From contig NZ_CP059973.1 in NCBI RefSeq assembly GCF_009193295.2, positions 2,294,001 to 2,358,000 on the forward strand: 64,000 nucleotides of DNA, in the 5' to 3' direction. The position numbers were made by a program, and so were the translations under genes. Positions 16,969 to 25,060 of the stretch are shown here, piece by piece. Below the pieces are notes generated by a model, which saw only the letters and a program-made list of their open reading frames with translations, was not told where the DNA came from and ran no database searches. How positions within the stretch are numbered: the first letter of the stretch is position 1; every line of letters begins with the position of its first letter. The DNA comes from Bacteroides luhongzhouii. GTDB lineage: Bacteria; Bacteroidota; Bacteroidia; Bacteroidales; Bacteroidaceae.

Positions 16969-18069
16969 ATGACTCTCTATCCTAAATTGATATTAGATGC
17001 ATTGGCAACGGTGCGTTATCCCGGTACGGGAAAGAATCTGGTGGAAGCGGAGATGGTTGCCGATAATCTTCGTATTGATGGCATGACTGTCAGCTTTTCA
17101 TTGATCTTTGAGAAACCGACTGATCCGTTTATGAAATCAATGTTGAAAGCTGCGGAAACAGCTATTCATACGTATGTCTCTCCTGATGTGCAGGTAACGA
17201 TTACAGCGGAAAGTAAGCAAGCTGCCCGTCCGGAAGTTGGCAAGCTTCTTCCACAAGTGAAGAATATAGTCGGCATATCTTCCGGTAAAGGTGGAGTAGG
17301 CAAGTCTACAGTGTCTGCTAATTTAGCCGTTGCTTTGGCTAAATTAGGTTATAAAGTCGGTTTGCTTGATGCCGATATTTTTGGTCCTTCTATGCCGAAG
17401 ATGTTTCAGGTGGAAGATGCACGCCCTTATGCTGAACGTATCGACGGTCGTGATATGATTATTCCGGTAGAAAAATATGGAGTGAAATTATTATCTATCG
17501 GTTTCTTTGTCGATCCGGATCAGGCAACTTTGTGGCGTGGTGGAATGGCTAGTAATGCGTTGAAACAGTTGATTGCTGATGCAGCTTGGGGAGAACTGGA
17601 TTATTTTCTGATAGATCTTCCACCCGGAACCAGTGATATTCATTTGACAGTTGTTCAAACACTGGCCATGACAGGGGCGATTGTTGTCAGCACTCCGCAG
17701 GCAGTAGCTTTGGCAGATGCCCGTAAGGGAATCAATATGTTTACCAACGATAAGGTAAATGTGCCTATCCTTGGTTTAGTTGAAAATATGGCTTGGTTTA
17801 CTCCTGCCGAACTACCTGAAAATAAATACTATATCTTCGGAAAAGAAGGCGCAAAGAAGTTGGCTGAGGAAATGAATGTTCCTTTGTTGGGACAGATACC
17901 TATCGTACAAAGCATTTGCGAAGGGGGAGATAATGGTACACCTGTTGCGTTGGATGAAGATTCCGTGACCGGACGTGCTTTCTTATCCCTGGCTGCCAGT
18001 GTCGTTCGTCAAGTAGATAGACGGAATGTAGAGATGGCTCCGACTCAAATCGTGGAAATGCATAAATAA
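16969..18069 (+). CDS. Mrp/NBP35-family P-loop ATPase
   Basis: A 366-residue protein with an N-terminal MIP18/DUF59-like domain (about 1-80) and a deviant Walker A motif GKGGVGKST (106-114), then LLDADIFGPSMPKMF and DLPPGTSDIHLTV. Relatives act as carriers in Fe-S cluster assembly. The CxxC pair that bridges a cluster between monomers in many members is absent: that region reads NMAWFTPAELPENKYYIFG. How it would hold a cluster is therefore unclear. Confidence 0.9.
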   Translation: MTLYPKLILDALATVRYPGTGKNLVEAEMVADNLRIDGMTVSFSLIFEKPTDPFMKSMLKAAETAIHTYVSPDVQVTITAESKQAARPEVGKLLPQVKNIVGISSGKGGVGKSTVSANLAVALAKLGYKVGLLDADIFGPSMPKMFQVEDARPYAERIDGRDMIIPVEKYGVKLLSIGFFVDPDQATLWRGGMASNALKQLIADAAWGELDYFLIDLPPGTSDIHLTVVQTLAMTGAIVVSTPQAVALADARKGINMFTNDKVNVPILGLVENMAWFTPAELPENKYYIFGKEGAKKLAEEMNVPLLGQIPIVQSICEGGDNGTPVALDEDSVTGRAFLSLAASVVRQVDRRNVEMAPTQIVEMHK

Positions 18070-18118
18070 GTGGAATCTGGAGTTGGATAGCTTTGCAGTA
18101 AGTTATCCATAGGATATA

Positions 18119-18170
18119 AAACGAGCTTCTGTAGTCTTCTCAAAAACTATGGAGGCTCGTTTATTTATTG
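18119..18170 (+). terminator. Terminator after the Mrp gene
   Basis: AAACGAGC (18119-18126) pairs with GCTCGTTT (18155-18162), with an inner TAGT/ACTA pair, and ATTTATT follows. Confidence 0.65.
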
Positions 18171-18211
18171 GGATCATATAGAATTCGTTGTTGGCGGATT
18201 CTCTTCTACAA

Positions 18212-18291
18212 AATAGTGACGCTATCCAATACAAATAGTGACGGTATATGACAACGATACCGTCACTATCCTAAGCATATACCGTCACTAT
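18212..18291. repeat. Intergenic 22-bp-period array, core AATAGTGACG
   Basis: The word AATAGTGACG starts at 18212 and 18234, 22 bp apart. Its inverse appears twice more with GTCAC at 18262 and 18284, again 22 bp apart. The second direct copy and the last inverted copy match over 16 bp (AATAGTGACGGTATAT), so the array folds into a long hairpin and is followed by TTTTTTT. It sits between the ends of two convergent genes. The T-run suggests terminator use, but the periodic copies are more than a terminator needs. Confidence 0.75.
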
Positions 18292-18376
18292 TTTTTTCTA
18301 TATCAATCAGGAACCTTGCGTTCATTTATGGCGTCTGTCGGCAACGATTTCTGTTTGGTCCATTTTTAACTTTGAA

Positions 18377-20290
18377 TTACTTATTCAAAGCTTTCATAAG
18401 CTCTTTTTTCATGGTGTCTATTCCAGGAAATCCAGTTTGTTTGAAGGTGATATTACCTTCCGGATCAACAATGAAATAAGTGGGAACTCCCCGGATATTG
18501 AAGCTGGACATCAGAAAACTCCATTGTTCATTTGTCACACGGAAATGCTCACCATGAATGTCGGTAATCATATTTTCCCAGGTGCCTTTGGGTGAAGTTT
18601 CGCCTGTGATGTAGAGGTAGATAATATCCTTGTTTTTTAATTCCTCTTTCATTGGAGTGATGGCTTTATTGGCTGTGCGACAAGGGCCACACCAGGTTGC
18701 CCAAAAATCAACTAACAGCGTATGTCCCCGGAATTTAGAGATAATAGATGGGAATAAGTCCTCATTGGAGACTTGTCCCGTCTCGTTTACAGTGAAGCCT
18801 GTCTTTCTTTTATTTAATTCTATTTTCTTTATTATTTCTTTGTTCGTTTGAGTAAGCATCTCTGCATATGCCGGGGAAGAAAAAGTTTTTAGTTCGGCAT
18901 TCTGCTCTGCCGTTAACGGGGTAAAATCCTTTATGGACTGATACAGCTTATTAAATTTAATGTTATCGAATAAGGGTCCTTGTCCCGTTCCCAATGTCTC
19001 TTTAAGTACATCTGAAGAATTTGGCAGAAAACTTATCAGGTATATTGTTGATGCGTAATATTTACCGTATAGGGCTTTCAGAGTGTTGATAGAAGTGAAC
19101 TCTTTCAATATGTCATAGTATCCTGCAGGAATATCGATACGGGTATTGTAGAAATACTCGTCAGTCTGTTCCTTATTCAGTTTATTAACAGCGATATATG
19201 CTGATTTTAGTTCTCTCTCTGTTAAGGCGATCTTACCTGTTGCAGCCAGATCTACCTGAATATTTAATAGCTCTTTACATGCATTGCTGTATGAGGATTG
19301 TGCAATTTTTTTTCGAATGGATGGAAGATGCTCCAGTACATAAGCCTTGTATTCATCTGCGCTTTTCCCGGCAATGTCGTTGTACATGTCCATGTAATAA
19401 ACGCTTTTTAATACAATATCTATATTTACGGAAGCTAATTCTTGTTGTAGGCTAGCCAGATAGCCATTAAAGTATATAGGTTCTCCATACGTTTTATCCT
19501 TTCTTTGCAGATGCGCCTGTCTACGGCATAGTTCCTTTGTATTGATGATGAGTGATGTCTCTTCGTTGGGAGCTATCAGACACTCGATCCAACCAAAAGG
19601 AAGTTCTAATGCTACACTTGTAACGGACGCTACTTTGACCTCCGCCTGAAAAGTGCCGTCTTCTTTGATCTTTATGATATTCTGTTCATTGTGGACATTC
19701 AATGCAGGACTTTCTATATGCATCTTCACTTGCTTTATCATATCTTTCTGATAGTCCAGCATTTTCCCTTTGAGTGTAGCAGTCCCATAAACTAACTTAG
19801 GAGTAGGCAATATCGCTTTCTTGTTTATTTTGTGTACGACTGCTTCTTTGGGAAGTTTTTGTTTATAGAATGTATCTTTGTCTAATTGTATTCCCCATAT
19901 CTTATAGGCCCCGTCGAAGTCCCCTTCCGAAAAATCCAGGCTGGTTACATTTTCAGGTATTGGGGGAAATAAGAGTTGAAATTCCGCTTCTCCCGATTCC
20001 GGCATCCAGAATTCCTTATCCAATGTGATTCCAACTCCCTTTCGGATGGGATAAAGTATCCCGTTATTATCTTTCAGAAAACTGCCTGTTGCTATTTTAA
20101 TCCAGTATTTAGGACGATAAAAAGCCTTTATATACACTGTTGTCACTGTATCACTCATGACAATTTTATCAATCTCAATACTATTGGAACTCCATGCTAG
20201 AAAAGGAGGCCGCTCGATAACTCTGTCTTTGGCTTGTATGGTGCAGATTGTGCAGAATATTAAACCGATAATCCATGCGAATCTTTTCAT
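18377..20290 (-). CDS. Secreted TlpA-family thioredoxin with a large N-terminal region
   Basis: About 637 residues with a signal peptide (MKRFAWIIGLIFCTICTIQAK). The last 130 residues are a TlpA-like thioredoxin domain with FWATWCGPCRTANKAI and the cis-proline segment RGVPTYFIVDPEGN. The first 500 residues include a beta-rich part and a helical part with no family I can name with confidence. Such proteins are common in Bacteroides envelopes and presumably exchange disulfides in the periplasm. I prefer the ATG at 20290 over one three codons upstream. A repeat array occupies its upstream region. Confidence 0.82.
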   Translation of the reverse strand: MKRFAWIIGLIFCTICTIQAKDRVIERPPFLAWSSNSIEIDKIVMSDTVTTVYIKAFYRPKYWIKIATGSFLKDNNGILYPIRKGVGITLDKEFWMPESGEAEFQLLFPPIPENVTSLDFSEGDFDGAYKIWGIQLDKDTFYKQKLPKEAVVHKINKKAILPTPKLVYGTATLKGKMLDYQKDMIKQVKMHIESPALNVHNEQNIIKIKEDGTFQAEVKVASVTSVALELPFGWIECLIAPNEETSLIINTKELCRRQAHLQRKDKTYGEPIYFNGYLASLQQELASVNIDIVLKSVYYMDMYNDIAGKSADEYKAYVLEHLPSIRKKIAQSSYSNACKELLNIQVDLAATGKIALTERELKSAYIAVNKLNKEQTDEYFYNTRIDIPAGYYDILKEFTSINTLKALYGKYYASTIYLISFLPNSSDVLKETLGTGQGPLFDNIKFNKLYQSIKDFTPLTAEQNAELKTFSSPAYAEMLTQTNKEIIKKIELNKRKTGFTVNETGQVSNEDLFPSIISKFRGHTLLVDFWATWCGPCRTANKAITPMKEELKNKDIIYLYITGETSPKGTWENMITDIHGEHFRVTNEQWSFLMSSFNIRGVPTYFIVDPEGNITFKQTGFPGIDTMKKELMKALNK

Positions 20291-20378
20291 GTGAATCATG
20301 TTTTATTACACGAACAAATATAAGGATCTTTTTATAACTATCCTTGTGAAAATCGGAAAAAGAAATGACTTTTTTCAG

Positions 20379-20455
20379 CACCGGGGAAAGATACGTCCGG
20401 CACCGGGGAGGAGAGAGTTCCCCACCGATGAACGCCCCTTTCCTCACCGATGAGG
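20379..20455. repeat. Intergenic 22-bp-period array, core CACCGRKGA
   Basis: Four copies of CACCG(G/A)(G/T)GA begin at 20379, 20401, 20423 and 20445, exactly 22 bp apart; the first two read CACCGGGGA and the last two CACCGATGA. The 13-bp stretches between are mostly unalike. The array lies between the M56 gene's stop and the start of the TlpA-family gene. The same core at the same spacing recurs 24 kb away at 44421-44475. Confidence 0.85.
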
Positions 20456-20481
20456 AAAGGGAGCGGTATCGGGAAAGTTAT

Positions 20482-22215
20482 TTATTGTAACCGGAATGTG
20501 ATAGGGAGGGTATACTTAACCGGGACTGCCTGTCCTTTTTGTATTCCCGGTTCCCATTTAGGCATGTTGCCCACTACACGAATGGCTTCTGCATCCAGTG
20601 ACGGAGATACGCTGCGTAATACTTTTACGTTTGACAAATTACCGTTTACTCCGATAATCATTTGTATGATCACTCTGCCTTGTTCTTTGTTTTTTTGAGC
20701 AATGACAGGATATTTGATACTTTTAGCAAGATAATGCATCAATCCGCCTTGTCCTCCCGGAAATTTGGGCATTGTTTCTACTACCGTGAAAACTTGGTCT
20801 GCGTTTTCTCCTTTCACGCCCACTGCTCCCGGAGTTGAATCTTCCTGTGGTTCATATCCCACTACAACTACTTCATCCAGATCAGATTGTTTGATTTCTT
20901 CCGCCTTGGGTGGTTCAGGATCGGATAGTCTGAAAGCAACGGGAACTGTAAACCTTACATTTACTGCTTCCCCTCTTTGTTTGCCAGGTTGCCATTTAGG
21001 CATGGCGGCAATGACACGCATAGCTTCTTTGTCGAGATACGGATTGACACTTCGTTCTACTTTTGTGTCGGCTATACTTCCGTCCTTTTTAACAGTAAAG
21101 CTTACAATTACACGTCCTTGTGCGCCGATTGCATGTGCTTCAACCGGATATTTGACATTCTTCGACAAGTAATCCATCAATGCCTTCATCCCTCCCGGGA
21201 AATCCGGCATTTCTTCTACAACCTGAAAGACAACGGAATCCGGTACACTTTTAATTTGAGTTTCCGTTATTTTCTTTTCTTTTGTACCCTGCGGAAGAGT
21301 GATTTCTTTTGCAAATTTTTCAGTAGTACGTGCTACCATTTCGATGTTACTGACAATCATCAAGATGGCAGCCAAGGGAAGCAACATCAGATATTTTGTT
21401 CTTCCTATTTCTTTCGTTCTTCGTTTATTCATCATTTTAATACGATTTTTGAGTGGTAAAACATTGAAACTATTTGATAAATTTGCTGCAGCCTTGTGAT
21501 GTGCCAGTCCCAATAAGTGGTACTGGTATGATTTACTATCATGTCCCGTCTCCAATACACGATGGTCTGCCATGTATTCGAGGTTTCCTCTGACTTCCCG
21601 TTTCATTAACCAGATAAATGGGTTGAACCAGCAGAATATGCACATTATTTCGCTGAAAAGCACATCCACCGAATGGTATTGACGGGCATGTGTCTCTTCA
21701 TGCGTAATGATTTCACTGATTTCAGATTCCGTATGTGATTGCGGGTGTATGAATATCCAGTGGAAGAAAGAAAAAGGACCTGTTTCTTTCTTTAATAGAT
21801 GTACGCGTACTCCTTGTATATTGTTTTTTGAGCATTGGAAATGCAATCGGATGATGCTACCCAGTTGTATGAAGAAACGCGCGGCAAGTAATAACATTCC
21901 GCTCCAATAAATAATTTTTGCGAACTGTATGATAACCTCTTGCCAATTTATGACAGTTTCTTGTGAAGGAGTAACAACTTGCTCCGGAAGCAGGATGGTT
22001 GCATAAAGATCTGCCATTGCCACCATCGGTTCGTGGGCTTTTATCCATCCCTGAATATTCAATAGGGGGTAAAGCAAAGAGATGGCAAAGAAACATAACA
22101 AAGCCATTCTGCGCCAGTGGAAGAAGGTGTCTTTATGGAAAAACAACCGATAGAATGCGTAGAACAGAGCTATCGCTACATTTATCTTTAGAAAATAAGC
22201 TAGTTCCGGAGTCAT
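20482..22215 (-). CDS. BlaR1-like M56 metallopeptidase sensor with two TonB C-terminal domains
   Basis: A 577-residue membrane protein. Hydrophobic segments at about 5-25, 36-54, 98-120 and 273-290 anchor an M56 peptidase domain with the zinc motif HEETH at 172-176 and a downstream NLEYMADH. Two copies of the TonB C-terminal domain follow (about 338-430 and 485-577), each with FPGG, KYPV, QGRV and MPKWxPG. Between them is DLDEVVVVGY (445-454), which resembles the motif at the start of SusC-type transporters. With the BlaI-type repressor 18 bp upstream it forms a sensor-repressor pair; what it senses is unknown. Confidence 0.9.
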   Translation of the reverse strand: MTPELAYFLKINVAIALFYAFYRLFFHKDTFFHWRRMALLCFFAISLLYPLLNIQGWIKAHEPMVAMADLYATILLPEQVVTPSQETVINWQEVIIQFAKIIYWSGMLLLAARFFIQLGSIIRLHFQCSKNNIQGVRVHLLKKETGPFSFFHWIFIHPQSHTESEISEIITHEETHARQYHSVDVLFSEIMCIFCWFNPFIWLMKREVRGNLEYMADHRVLETGHDSKSYQYHLLGLAHHKAAANLSNSFNVLPLKNRIKMMNKRRTKEIGRTKYLMLLPLAAILMIVSNIEMVARTTEKFAKEITLPQGTKEKKITETQIKSVPDSVVFQVVEEMPDFPGGMKALMDYLSKNVKYPVEAHAIGAQGRVIVSFTVKKDGSIADTKVERSVNPYLDKEAMRVIAAMPKWQPGKQRGEAVNVRFTVPVAFRLSDPEPPKAEEIKQSDLDEVVVVGYEPQEDSTPGAVGVKGENADQVFTVVETMPKFPGGQGGLMHYLAKSIKYPVIAQKNKEQGRVIIQMIIGVNGNLSNVKVLRSVSPSLDAEAIRVVGNMPKWEPGIQKGQAVPVKYTLPITFRLQ

Positions 22216-22233
22216 GATGATGAATGTTTTCTA

Positions 22234-22599
22234 TTAATCTTCTTTTCCTTTTTCAATAAGATCGATAATGTCTTTGAGATCATCGGTCGAAATCTTCTGG
22301 TCTTTGGCAAAGAAAGAAACCATTTCTTTGTAAGAGTTCTCAAAGTAGTTACGAACTACACTACTCATGAAATGACGTTTATATTCATTTTCACGAATGG
22401 CGGGAGTATATTGGTAGGTGTTACCCACACGTTTCGGTGTGACATATCCTTTCCGCTCCAGGTTCTTTACGATAGATGCTACTGTGGTATAAGGAGGTGC
22501 CGGTTGCGTATACTTTGCAACAATGTCTTTTACGAAACAGCATTGTAACTCCCAAATGTAGATCATTACTTCTTCTTCTTGTATAGTTAACTTTTCCAT
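22234..22599 (-). CDS. BlaI/MecI-family transcriptional repressor
   Basis: A 121-residue winged-helix repressor: LTIQEEEVMIYIWELQCCFVKDIV, then PPYTTVASIVKNLERKGYVTPKRVGNTYQYTP, and a helical C-terminal dimerisation region. In the BlaR1/BlaI scheme the membrane peptidase triggers cleavage of the repressor. It is first in a two-gene operon with the M56 gene, and two matching imperfect palindromes overlap its own promoter. Confidence 0.93.
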   Translation of the reverse strand: MEKLTIQEEEVMIYIWELQCCFVKDIVAKYTQPAPPYTTVASIVKNLERKGYVTPKRVGNTYQYTPAIRENEYKRHFMSSVVRNYFENSYKEMVSFFAKDQKISTDDLKDIIDLIEKGKED

Positions 22600-22615
22600 G
22601 GAGATGTTGTTTAAT

Positions 22616-22659
22616 TACGAATACTTCGCAAATCTACGAATATTTCGTAAACATGCAAT
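22616..22659 (-). promoter_or_regulatory. BlaI-operon promoter with two candidate operators
   Basis: On the minus strand the -7 box TAGATTTG occupies 22629-22636 and the -33-like ATTG 22656-22659, 19 bp apart. Two 15-bp imperfect palindromes overlap it: TACGAATATTTCGTA at 22635-22649 lies in the spacer and TACGAATACTTCGCA at 22616-22630 lies over the start site. Starts are 19 bp apart. The layout fits direct autorepression by the BlaI-type protein; binding is inferred. Confidence 0.7.
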
Positions 22660-22730
22660 AGTTAGTCGGTTAATAATTGTAAATGTATAAATCTTGCAAG
22701 AATATTTTGATTGTGATATTATCCTGAAAA

Positions 22731-22778
22731 TATTTAGGCATAAAAACAGACTGGATGAGCATTATTTTTGCCTAAATA
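22731..22778. repeat. Inverted repeat in the gap between blaI-type and OMP genes
   Basis: TATTTAGGCA (22731-22740) and TGCCTAAATA (22769-22778) are perfect arms around a 28-bp centre. A -7-like TATTTTTG (22763-22770) overlaps the right arm on the plus strand. The rest of the 22660-22987 gap is AT-rich with no gene that I can see, apart from the promoter box listed next. Confidence 0.45.
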
Positions 22779-22846
22779 GTCACACTTTAATAACATTTAT
22801 GTAATAAATATAATATCTAGAATTTTTTTATATAAAATAAATGAAA

Positions 22847-22854
22847 TATATTTG
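22847..22854 (+). promoter_or_regulatory. -7 box ahead of the beta-barrel protein gene
   Basis: TATATTTG fits the Bacteroides -7 box; at the -33 position there is only TTTT (22824-22827). It would give an untranslated leader of about 135 nt. Confidence 0.5.
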
Positions 22855-22996
22855 CGGCTACAAAATATACGTTAAATATGGAAGGGTGCGTTTCAATGCT
22901 TTAACCGGTTGCGAATAATTCCCCGCACTTAAAACAAAACTATTAACTAACAATGCTGACCAAAGGGAAGAGGAAGGCAACTAAAAAATGAATGAT

Positions 22997-23650
22997 ATGA
23001 AAAAAGGTTTGATTTTTGTGCTATTTGCACTTGTTTCTATCGTTTCTTATTCTCAGATTTCTTGGAATGCCAAAGTAGGTATGAATATGAGTAATCTTAC
23101 AGGTTTGGAAGAAAACTCTATGAAAGTAGGCTTTAATGTTGGTGTTGGAATGGAATATCAATTCACTGAAATGTGGTCTATTCAGCCATCTTTGATGTTT
23201 TCTACTAAAGGTACAAAGCAAGATTTTAGTGAGGACGGATATAAAGATGAATACACTTATAATCCAATGTATTTAGAATTGCCTATCATGGCTGCTGCAA
23301 GATTTGCTATTGCAGATAACCAGAATATTGTAGTAAAAGCTGGTCCATATCTTGCATACGGTATTGGTGGTAAGGTTAAAAATAGCTGGTCTGATGGCGA
23401 TGAAAGTGGAGAAGATAAATATGATATCTTCAAAGATGTTAAAGATGAAGATGGTGACATTGTAAATAAGGCTGCTAAGAAGTTCGATTTTGGTATTGGA
23501 GTTGGTGTTGCTTACGAAATCAACAAGTTCTTTGTTGACCTAACTGGTAGCTTTGGATTGACTAAACTTTCAGATGGCATTAATGCTAAAGGCGAAAAGA
23601 CAAGTGTAAAGAACATGAACTTCTCTATCGGTGTAGGTTACAAGTTCTAA
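22997..23650 (+). CDS. Outer-membrane beta-barrel protein (porin-like)
   Basis: A 217-residue protein from the ATG at 22997; an ATG nine bases earlier is also in frame. A signal peptide (MKKGLIFVLFALVSIVSYSQ) is followed by alternating strands of the small OMP_b-brl type: ISWNAKVGMNMSNLTG, NVGVGMEYQF, GPYLAYGIGGK, FGIGVGVAYEINKFFVDLTGSFGL, ending in the C-terminal aromatic FSIGVGYKF. It is probably an 8-10 strand barrel in the outer membrane. No operon partner. Confidence 0.87.
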   Translation: MKKGLIFVLFALVSIVSYSQISWNAKVGMNMSNLTGLEENSMKVGFNVGVGMEYQFTEMWSIQPSLMFSTKGTKQDFSEDGYKDEYTYNPMYLELPIMAAARFAIADNQNIVVKAGPYLAYGIGGKVKNSWSDGDESGEDKYDIFKDVKDEDGDIVNKAAKKFDFGIGVGVAYEINKFFVDLTGSFGLTKLSDGINAKGEKTSVKNMNFSIGVGYKF

Positions 23651-23679
23651 ACTTATTATACTCTCTTTATAATATCTCT

Positions 23680-23720
23680 AAAATCCCTCGTTCTATACTC
23701 TCTTGGAACGGGGGATTTTT
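23680..23720 (+). terminator. Terminator after the beta-barrel gene
   Basis: AAAATCCCTCGTTC (23680-23693) pairs with GAACGGGGGATTTT (23706-23719), with one G-U pair, and ends in TTTTT. Confidence 0.85.
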
Positions 23721-23800
23721 ATGTTCTTATTCGAAAAAAAACGGCATACCCTCTATGGAAAGTTTACACCGTAAACTCTCTCTCTTGTAATTTTCACTCA

Positions 23801-25060
23801 TTAATCACTTATCTGCTTGGATAAGTTTTCTTTCTCTTTTAATTCTTTGTATCGCTCTATTGCATGTTTGCGGCTCATTAGTATTTGCCAGCGGTATACC
23901 CAACAGGTGGTAAGGAAATAAATGCCGGCTTGCAACCATAAAGCTTTATATTCAAAAGCTACTTCACTAAGAGTAGCTCCCATATTATTGATTTTTACAA
24001 AGCCGTTAATTCCAAAGGTAGAGGGGAAGATGTAAGATACATACTTCCAAAACGGGGGAATAGCTGCTCCCGGCCAAGAGATTCCGGAAATAAATAACAA
24101 GGGGACTGACGTGAATACAAAAATCAGCATGCACGTCTCCCGGTTGCGGATAGCAATGGAAGCTGTCATGGCAAAGAAAATACAAGCCGCAAGGTAGGGG
24201 ACAACAAATAATACTAATGAACTGGGTTGTCCGATCTGGTTGAGGCTAAACAATCTTGGAACCACATAAAGTACATAGAAAGCTACCAATATATAAACCA
24301 AGAAATAACTCAAGCCTTTTCCTAATACAATTCGTAGCGTTCCGTTGTAATGGCGGTTAATAGGTACAAGGTCTTTAAACCTGTTGTTTTCACGTGCTGT
24401 TCCCGCAGCGAGACCGATGCCGAGTAATAATGTTTGTTGGATAATCAATACTAGCACGGCAGGAATCAGGAAAGCGGCGAATCCGGCAGTCGGGTTGAAG
24501 ATGGAAATCTCTTCATATTCGATCGGATAAGCGGTGATTTCATCCTGTCGGTCGGTTGTATTTCCACTGCGTGCAATCTTGATATCCTTATTCATATTCA
24601 GAGAAACCGCCGTGTTGGCAAGAAGCATCGATTTATAATACAACAACCCGCTCATGTCGCAATAGATGCTCACTTGTGTCTGTTTCCCTTTGGCGATATT
24701 GTCACTAAAATCCGAAGGGATATAAATGATGCCGTATGCACGTCGGTTTTTCAGCATTTGTTTGGCCTCTTCCATATCGGCACAGTAAGAGACGATTTGA
24801 ATATCGGGCGTAGCATCTACCTTACGCAGATATTCGCGGCTAAGAGATGAATGTGAATCGTCTACAACAACAGCAGGAACTTCACGCACTACTTCATTAT
24901 CATAGATGAAGCTATATAGCAACGGATAACCTAATGGGACGAGTATAAAGAATATCAGTACCCCCTGGTCGCGGAAAGTTGTCTGAAACTCCCGTTTCCA
25001 GATATAAAACAGGTCATTGATGCCTTGAGCTATCTTATCTTTTAATTTTATATCTTTCAT
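23801..25060 (-). CDS. ABC-2-type transporter permease
   Basis: A 419-residue membrane protein of the YhgE/YbhR-like type: one N-terminal helix (FRDQGVLIFFILVPLGYPLLYSFIYD), a long periplasmic domain (about 50-210, VPAVVVDDSHSSLSREYLRKVDATP), then five more helices in the C-terminal half including PAVLVLIIQQTLLLGIGLAAGT. It is the last gene of a four-gene operon and starts on the base after the stop of the previous permease gene. No ATP-binding subunit is encoded in the operon. Confidence 0.88.
   Translation of the reverse strand: MKDIKLKDKIAQGINDLFYIWKREFQTTFRDQGVLIFFILVPLGYPLLYSFIYDNEVVREVPAVVVDDSHSSLSREYLRKVDATPDIQIVSYCADMEEAKQMLKNRRAYGIIYIPSDFSDNIAKGKQTQVSIYCDMSGLLYYKSMLLANTAVSLNMNKDIKIARSGNTTDRQDEITAYPIEYEEISIFNPTAGFAAFLIPAVLVLIIQQTLLLGIGLAAGTARENNRFKDLVPINRHYNGTLRIVLGKGLSYFLVYILVAFYVLYVVPRLFSLNQIGQPSSLVLFVVPYLAACIFFAMTASIAIRNRETCMLIFVFTSVPLLFISGISWPGAAIPPFWKYVSYIFPSTFGINGFVKINNMGATLSEVAFEYKALWLQAGIYFLTTCWVYRWQILMSRKHAIERYKELKEKENLSKQISD

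Noticed and set aside
18212..18291. The 22-bp arrays as CRISPR repeats
   Set aside because: The repeated words are 9-16 bp, the fillers about 8-13 bp, copies occur in both orientations, and no cas genes are near.
20977..21459. Open frame antisense to the M56/TonB gene
   Set aside because: It lies opposite well-supported TonB and peptidase-linker sequence and has no motif of its own.
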